From Glandiceps talaboti (Eukaryota; Hemichordata; Enteropneusta; Spengelidae): 15,000 bases of DNA. A program made the position numbers and the translations under genes. The notes beneath the pieces are model-generated. The model had not been told where the DNA came from and did no database searches. It saw only the letters and a program-made list of their open reading frames with translations. Shown here piece by piece: positions 10,103 through 15,000 of the stretch; the first letter of the stretch is position 1, and every line of letters begins with the position of its first letter. The stretch spans positions 6,280,001 through 6,295,000 of the forward strand of contig NC_135556.1 in NCBI RefSeq assembly GCF_964340395.1. Direction: 5' to 3'.

Positions 10103-10114
10103 CACGTGACGTCA
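10103..10114. promoter_or_regulatory. Overlapping E-box and CRE
   Basis: CACGTG (10103-10108) overlaps TGACGTCA (10107-10114) by two bases. This is a compact composite of a bHLH-type and a CREB/ATF-type site, about 150 bases before a perfect X-box. Confidence 0.45.
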
Positions 10115-10264
10115 TTCATCCTGAGATGAAATCGAACTCAATTTGTGGGCAGTCATAATAAGTTTATTCATATGCAAGTCACGTAATGACCCCATCATAC
10201 AATATTTGCCATCTACAATTTACATCACAGCAGTGGGTCGTTGTCTTCTCATAATTAGAGTTAG

Positions 10265-10278
10265 GTTGCTATGACAAC
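10265..10278 (+). promoter_or_regulatory. X-box (RFX-type) motif
   Basis: GTTGCTATGACAAC matches GTHNYYATRRNAAC exactly. It lies about 1.1 kb upstream of the 11384 start codon and 101 bases upstream of the small ORF at 10379. Confidence 0.45.
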
Positions 10279-10378
10279 ATCCTTTGAAATGACTCAACAG
10301 GTGGATACTAACTTGACAAATCGAATAAGGTGACGTTTTGAAAAATTCAATAAATTATGGTGAGGTAATGAGTCCAAA

Positions 10379-10462
10379 ATGGATGTAGGCAACATCAACG
10401 GCGAATTAAGGTCCATAACTGGGCGTCTTTATCTTCACCAAGCTTTAAATTTTACTACGTGA
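10379..10462 (+). CDS. Candidate 27-codon small ORF downstream of a CRE/E-box/X-box cluster
   Basis: The ATG at 10379 has A at -3 and G at +4 and opens a 27-residue frame (MDVGNINGELRSITGRLYLH... then stop TGA). It lies 101 bases after a perfect X-box (10265-10278) and 265 bases after an E-box/CRE pair (10103-10114). The location and start context are better than expected for a random ATG, but the frame is too short to judge from codon use and no family is recognised. It could be a short peptide, the start of a spliced gene, or chance. Confidence 0.15.
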   Translation: MDVGNINGELRSITGRLYLHQALNFTT

Positions 10463-10896
10463 ATAAAGGAACGTCACCGTGGGTCCAATTTGGTCGAAAA
10501 TTAATAGTTAATGAAAGTCGGCGTGTACGTGTCTCCTACTTTACTTGGATTGCTCTGAGTGTTAGATGTGTAACAGGAAAGGTTTTATGTTGGCATAGAG
10601 ATGGATTACGTAATCTAATTACCTTTGGCAAACCGTGGTCAACATTTGTTATTATTGTCATAAAAACAATCACCAGTCACCGGAACAAAACTCTATAAAT
10701 AATTCATTAAACGTGTGATTGAAGTTCATTTAGGCAGTCTAATGCTTTTGAAAAGCCGCATTATAATACTACATGTATACCTATAGTAGTATATATCGAT
10801 ACACTCTGTAAACTATGGGTTACTTTATGATTCGATGTTTGGGTTGACCACTGTACAGGGTGATCATTTTAGACACTAAATTGGATTTGGCTGTGT

Positions 10897-11559
10897 TCAG
10901 TCCGAAGACTTTTGTACTACTTGTGGACTGGAGTACTCACACTTGTATACATACTCGTCGATTGCTTGCTTACAACACCGTCCTTTTGTTATTACTGAGT
11001 ATCCACAAGCGTTGGAGTGAGAGTCGCGCAGACTCAAAGCTTGTTGTCTGTTGACTGTAGTCAACGTGAAAAGTAATAGTTCACCTTGACGTTGGCTGAT
11101 GTAGTCGTAGTCTGCTGAGAAGCTCTGCAGGGTATCATTGAAGAAAAACGTGTCTGCGTGTGTTTTATGTGCTGCATGCTCTGCGAATGCTTCGGAGACA
11201 GAGACCGTAAATAGAGATGAATGAAATGTGATTGTCACCGTCGGCGATTTTGAGCCGTTCTCGTCGGGAACGATGTTTCTACAGGATACAGACTGATTGT
11301 AAGTGACCGCACATCGTACCCACTTGTTGATCTTGAAGCTACACGGAATAACATGTTTCTCAAGTAAGGAAGTGACAACGAAGATGGGGGAAGTAAACAA
11401 CAACAAGGTACCCTTACCCCCGGTGAACGATGTCTTAACGCGGTACTTTAGTAAGAAGAGAGCGAGTTTACGGAGTGGGACGATATCTTCTTGTAAACCA
11501 GCGTTGAGTGAAAGCGACGACAACTCGAACGCTGAAGCACCTCGGCGAACCAGTATCAA
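10897..11559 (-). CDS. Unexplained antisense open frame, possible 3'-terminal exon
   Basis: The minus strand is open for 220 codons ending in TGA at 10897-10899. The part opposite the plus exon (11384-11559) may be an ordinary shadow. The remaining roughly 490 bases lie opposite the stop-rich leader of that gene and stay open with many C/G-ending codons in AT-rich surroundings. Possible minus-strand splice acceptors (pyrimidine-containing sequence ending TGTAG or CAG) lie near 11281-11295, so a terminal exon of about 129 codons is conceivable. The predicted C-terminal part contains Cys-rich stretches (GRCCKQ, YKCEYSS) but no domain I recognise. Alternatives are chance openness in a GC-richer promoter/leader region, or an eroded coding remnant. 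Confidence 0.2.
   Translation of the reverse strand: MILVRRGASAFELSSLSLNAGLQEDIVPLRKLALFLLKYRVKTSFTGGKGTLLLFTSPIFVVTSLLEKHVIPCSFKINKWVRCAVTYNQSVSCRNIVPDENGSKSPTVTITFHSSLFTVSVSEAFAEHAAHKTHADTFFFNDTLQSFSADYDYISQRQGELLLFTLTTVNRQQALSLRDSHSNACGYSVITKGRCCKQAIDEYVYKCEYSSPQVVQKSSD
11353..11367 (+). other. Possible upstream micro-ORF in the leader
   Basis: A four-codon frame (Met-Phe-Leu-Lys, stop TAA) ends 16 bases before the main ATG at 11384 and is out of frame with it. If the transcript begins upstream of it, this uORF could reduce initiation at the main start. No transcription start is visible in the sequence, so its inclusion in the mRNA is inference. Confidence 0.3.
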
Positions 11560-12025
11560 GGGGAGTAAAGATGGGATGACTTCTTTCGCAAAAGTTGTTG
11601 GAATAGTTACACCGCATGATTTCGCCCGTCAAAAAATGCAGAAAAGACGGTCAAGTTTTGCTCTAGTGCAACAGGGTCTAGCGATAGAAAACGAGAAAAT
11701 GATGACGGCCTTGCAGACTTGGCGGGGAAAGATGTCCAGTGGTACCGAATTAGCCAAGAAAAAGACTGAATTTCTCGAAGAAAGTTTAAAACGTTGGAGC
11801 AATTTAAGAGCGAGTAAAGAAAAACAAGAAGAAGGGAAATTTCGTCGCATGCTTCGACGTAGCAGCAGTCGTCTTTGGGCCAGAGACCGGCGTAGTATGA
11901 GTTTAGATGCAGCGAAGGATAGAAAGGACAAAGACAAAAAGAGGAGACCCAGTCTGAAAAAACCTCGCAGTTTATTACAATTTTACGTAGAGTTAGCTAA
12001 AGTACTGGATAAGAATAGCAACGAG
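11384..12025 (+). CDS. 5' coding exon of an unrecognised basic, serine-rich, phospho-motif protein
   Basis: This is the first 214 residues of a spliced gene. The start is the first in-frame ATG after a TAA at 11300-11302, with A at -3 and G at +4. The exon ends on a codon boundary at CGAG|GTGAGTC, a near-consensus donor; read-through would add only 15 residues before a stop. Residues 1-60 are polar and probably disordered. Residues 97-150 are charged and helix-prone, possibly coiled coil. Residues 153-194 are strongly basic, and the end (LLQFYVELAKVLDK, 197-210) is amphipathic and may begin a folded domain in the next exon. Basophilic kinase motifs are visible at Ser28, Ser57, Ser91, Ser161, Ser173 and Ser190, of which 57, 91, 161 and 190 fit RRxS. 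No signal peptide or membrane segment is seen. I do not recognise the family. A cytoplasmic or nuclear phosphoprotein or scaffold is inference only. Confidence 0.8.
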
Positions 12026-12031
12026 GTGAGT
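12026..12031 (+). other. 5' splice donor of the 11384 exon
   Basis: The junction GAG|GTGAGT matches the metazoan donor consensus at nearly every position and falls exactly between codons (phase 0). The reading frame hits a stop 45 bases further on at 12071-12073, as expected for intron sequence. Confidence 0.75.
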
Positions 12032-13200
12032 CGGTTATGGTGTACAAGTTTAGTCAATTTAGAAATATGTTGAAGATTTATTAACAAGTCGATTTATTCT
12101 CCGTATGTTTGCCAATGTGTGGAGAAAACGATAAATGTGGCTTGTACACATATTGAAATTGTACAAAGCCACCGTGATTGGTAAACCATGTATGTAGCAC
12201 TTAATGTGACTGTCATTAGTTACGTCAACATAACTAAACATTGCCGTCAGTTTCTCATTTTTATTGTATCCGCTAATCCAGTTGCCATGGTAATACAATG
12301 GTTATTTCAAGTCTGTGTTAATGGGAAAGTCTCGTTCGGTCTGCACCAAATACGCACTTCAAGCTTCAAGTCCATTTGTGATTTACCGATGTTACGAATT
12401 GCTTGAATATGGTGTGCCAGACAATTACAAGTAGTTTGAGCTTTAATTGCTACGTTCAACTCTCTCACAATCATTTGAGTCTCATTCAAAAGGGGATATT
12501 TGCCGTAAATTAAGTTTGATGAAATTGCTACGTGTGTATGAATAGACAATGTTTAGTTGGCTGTTCAGTCAGCATCGATTCTATATTGACTTGATATTCA
12601 AGGAAAGTATGCCAGCTTACAAAATGTTAACTACGGGAAAGTGGAGGCTGGAGGTGAATAATGCAAACCAAGTTAAATAATTCAAAATTAACTTATTCAA
12701 AGGATAGCCTAGATTTTTGGTTGTTTCTTTTTGTGGAGAGCCGGTAACAGAGTTCATGTTGATACTTTCTTGGATGGTAGGCTGATATATAGATGTATCA
12801 GTTACGAGCTGGAAGGGTGGTGGATGGACATTGTTTGGTTCAAAGTGGGTGAATGATAGTACTATATGAATTAACAAGTGGTTGGATGATCGTCAATAGT
12901 ATTTAGACTTCCCCACTTCACATTTTATTCAACTTTTTTGGGGGGAAGACAACGTCACGACTAAATAAACACGACAGTATTTGATTCAATGTACTATTAA
13001 GCCTATCTAGTGATGTCTTGAAATAAACTGATGTCCACCCATTCGTAAAAAAAATCCCTCCTTAGTACATAGTGCTAATAATTAACGGTGAAAAATAGTA
13101 CAGTATCCATAAAACGGTAAATAAATAAGTGAATAAATAAATAAAGAATAAAAATATATAATAATTCACGTTATATTACAGTATACATAAATAAATAAGC
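12032..13200. other. Presumed intron 1 or intergenic sequence
   Basis: There are no confident exons. A TTACGTCA (12220-12227) and a one-mismatch X-box, GTTGCCATGGTAAT (12281-12294), lie within 75 bases of each other. Open frames at 12059-12549 and 12617-12877 overlap on both strands and look random. Positions 13080-13205 are A/T-rich with (AAAT)-like runs. Confidence 0.55.
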
Positions 13201-13204
13201 AAGA

Positions 13205-13206
<2 letters not shown>

Positions 13207-13280
<74 letters not shown>
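13207..13280 (+). repeat. (AT)37 microsatellite
   Basis: Seventy-four bases of perfect AT on the left side of a hairpin-containing module. Confidence 0.97.
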
Positions 13281-13282
<2 letters not shown>

Positions 13283-13338
13283 TAGATAAAGGTGTCTCAC
13301 TTGGTAAACGCAATATTGGTAGTGCAAAATACTATAGA

Positions 13339-13384
13339 CTTAATCTAAGGAATTGGAAGATCATCTCATAATTCCTTGGATTAA

Positions 13385-13385
<1 letters not shown>
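13339..13385. repeat. 16-base-arm hairpin next to (AT)n
   Basis: CTTAATCTAAGGAATT (13339-13354) and AATTCCTTGGATTAAG (13370-13385) are inverted copies with one mismatch around a 15-base loop containing GATCATCTCA. The right arm abuts the second AT array. The module 13281-13385 between the two arrays has no open frame of note. Its layout parallels the 6205-6545 region. Confidence 0.75.

Positions 13386-13441
<56 letters not shown>
13386..13441 (+). repeat. (AT)n microsatellite
   Basis: Fifty-six bases of perfect TA on the right side of the hairpin. Confidence 0.97.
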
Positions 13442-13444
<3 letters not shown>

Positions 13445-13531
13445 AAAGTTATGGGAAGTGTTTTGCTTTCTGTGATCTAATTATCTTACAAGTCGCTCTT
13501 GTCTTTTCGTCTTTTTGAGATTTTGAGAATA

Positions 13532-13539
13532 TGACGTCA
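13532..13539. promoter_or_regulatory. Perfect CRE palindrome
   Basis: The fourth TGACGTCA of the window lies in the presumed intron 1, or downstream flank, of the 11384 gene, about 120 bases before a perfect X-box. Confidence 0.4.
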
Positions 13540-13659
13540 CCATGTACACTGCAGTCACCGTGTTTAATCAAATGAACCTAGTCTTATAAATCCTATGATC
13601 AAATTATACAAATAAACGGAAATTAGAAGCAAAGATTATATAAATATTTATAATTTAAC

Positions 13660-13673
13660 GTCGCCATGGCAAC
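13660..13673 (+). promoter_or_regulatory. X-box (RFX-type) motif
   Basis: GTCGCCATGGCAAC is an exact match to the consensus with near-palindromic halves. An RFX dimer site is the obvious reading, but NF-Y- or YY1-like use of the CCATGG core cannot be excluded. Confidence 0.45.
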
Positions 13674-13906
13674 AATTCATGTTTGTAATATATCATACCT
13701 CACAGGCAGGCTGCAAGTAAGAATTGCCGTAGTTTATCGTTTAACTGAATTTACACTGCAAATATTTTGTTTCCCTCGATAATGGCAAATCTTTTAAGAA
13801 AGAATACTACTGCTTGTAAACACAGCGCGATTCTATGTTATTTGTATTCGTGTTTTTATATTTATTCACTCTAAAATTCTCGCTTGACTTTAACATATAT
13901 CAAAAT

Positions 13907-14015
<109 letters not shown>

Positions 14016-15000
14016 TTGTAAATAGCATCATCAGTCACCTGTATATCTGGTAAAGAATTGTAGGTGAAATTCACTAAAACTTCGGACTGTTAACCTCAAA
14101 TCTTCGTAACGGTATACTACCCGTTCCATGTAAGTGTTTATTAGCTCTGTTTGATACAACCACACAGAAATCAACTGTATAAACGACATTCTAATAAGAT
14201 AGGAGGCCTGCAATTTAATTTCTTGCTACATTATTTGTCTAAATTAATACAAACACGACATTAAATGATGACATGAAAACGTTTGCGTCAGCGAGTCTGT
14301 GTTATGTCTAGTTGAAGTCTGCATCTTAACACGTTAGTTCATTTCATTTAGTCTGAGACAAAATGTAGCAAGAAATTGTATTCATTCAATCTTGCTATCT
14401 TGAAATGTCAATTATACAGTTGCTTTCTGCATGTGGTTGTTAGATGCAGAGCCAGTGAATGCTAACATGTAGTCTCTATCGTGAACGGTGCCTAATGTGT
14501 GGGGACCTTGAAATATTTCGCAGCAGTAAAGTATAATTCGTTAAGAAACCAAATGTTAGCAGGATGGTGTATAAAATAATATTAGCAATACGTGATGATT
14601 TGGCATGATATATCAATGGTTCTCTCTGTATTATTGAATTACAGGATCCAATTATCGTTTTTACTAAATTGATGTTTATTAGTTACCATTATTCATTTCT
14701 CTCTGCACGATGTGATTTGGTTATTAATAGCCAAACGAACATTTTGATAAATCACCACCCGAGGAGATATGAAAACGAGTAACAAATAAATACAACTTAT
14801 TCACCTGGTATGTAATAGTCATCAATTCGAAGAATACCATGACAACGTATTGGTGAACTGACAGTAAGAATTGTAGGACAAGAAATTATTGCGACAAAAT
14901 TGAGTTAAATCAGCATGTATTTAACATCAACTGGTATGAATATGTTCCAAACCTAGATTGTGTTTCGGTGACAACAGAATGTCTAGGCAGAGGGACGGAT
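14016..15000. other. Non-coding stretch apart from a dispersed repeat copy
   Basis: Apart from 14317-14469, nothing supportable is seen. A fair splice acceptor at 14641-14644 is followed by 45 open codons and an AATAAA, but the reading is AT-rich and unconvincing. Confidence 0.5.
14317..14469 (+). repeat. Dispersed repeat, copy 2 (partner at 5308-5455)
   Basis: This is the second member of the pair. The spacing between GACAAAATGTAGCA (14357-14370) and AATCTTGCTATCTT (14388-14401) is 13 bases longer than in copy 1. No terminal inverted repeat, poly-A tail or convincing target-site duplication is visible. Confidence 0.7.

Noticed and set aside
10459-10698. 79-codon plus frame starting with GTG
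   Set aside because: No ATG start. A pyrimidine-rich acceptor-like site at 10430-10442 precedes it, but the translation is not recognisable and no donor or upstream exon can be linked.
11303-11383. N-terminal extension of the main exon from a GTG
   Set aside because: GTG is not a usual animal nuclear start. The first in-frame ATG is at 11384 with good context.
11629-11937. Minus-strand ORF opposite the main exon
   Set aside because: It is a low-complexity Leu/Ser/Arg mirror of the Lys/Arg/Ser/Glu-rich sense frame. The sense frame has a proper ATG context and donor site.
13700-13721. Microexon-like CTCACAG...CAAGTAAG
   Set aside because: The enclosed sequence is about a dozen bases and has no supporting evidence. 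Such matches arise by chance.
14645-14782. Possible terminal exon in phase with the 11384 exon
   Set aside because: The acceptor TTACAG after TTCTCTCTG is fair and the phase fits, but the 45 codons are AT-rich and unlike the upstream protein. The AATAAA only three bases after the stop is not decisive in AT-rich DNA.

Overview
The window looks like nuclear DNA from an invertebrate animal, most likely marine. The evidence is very low gene density, AT-rich intergenic sequence, long perfect (AT)n and (GA)n microsatellites, diverged dispersed repeats, and a spliced-type exon with a near-consensus GTGAGT donor. A mollusc or another lophotrochozoan is a reasonable guess from the general texture, but nothing here proves the phylum. 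There are no bacterial operons, rRNA genes, CRISPR arrays or complete transposase or reverse-transcriptase genes.

Layout. Positions 1-5300 are essentially non-coding. They hold a short TTGG repeat, a perfect C-rich/G-quadruplex tract on the minus strand (2107-2128) and a diverged tandem duplication (2385-2735). At 5308-5455 lies one copy of a dispersed repeat whose partner is at 14317-14469. A possible small internal exon follows at 5644-5753. Positions 6205-6822 are a compound of four long (AT)n arrays. Between them sit short unique modules, one a strong hairpin and one apparently related to that hairpin's loop on the opposite strand. A GC- and CpG-rich open segment at 7126-7350 may be a terminal exon or a small gene. 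Positions 8700-10400 carry perfect CRE (TGACGTCA) and X-box-like palindromes and a diverged tandem repeat with G-quadruplex potential (about 9360-9730).

The best-supported gene is on the plus strand. Its coding exon runs from an ATG with good context at 11384 to a donor at 12025/12026. It encodes the first 214 residues of a basic, serine-rich, helix-prone protein with six basophilic (PKA/AGC-type) phosphorylation motifs. I do not recognise the family, and the rest of the gene is not convincingly visible downstream. On the opposite strand an unexplained open frame runs from 11559 down to 10897 and stays open for about 490 bases beyond the sense start codon.

Positions 12026-15000 would be intron 1 of the plus-strand gene or intergenic sequence. 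They hold two more (AT)n arrays flanking a 16-base-arm hairpin, a (GA)n array of about 49 units followed by nine G, a perfect X-box, a CRE and the second copy of the dispersed repeat. Taken together, the window is one gene start inside a regulatory-motif-rich, repeat-rich neighbourhood. The cAMP-type promoter motifs and PKA-type sites in the encoded protein form a suggestive but unproven pairing.
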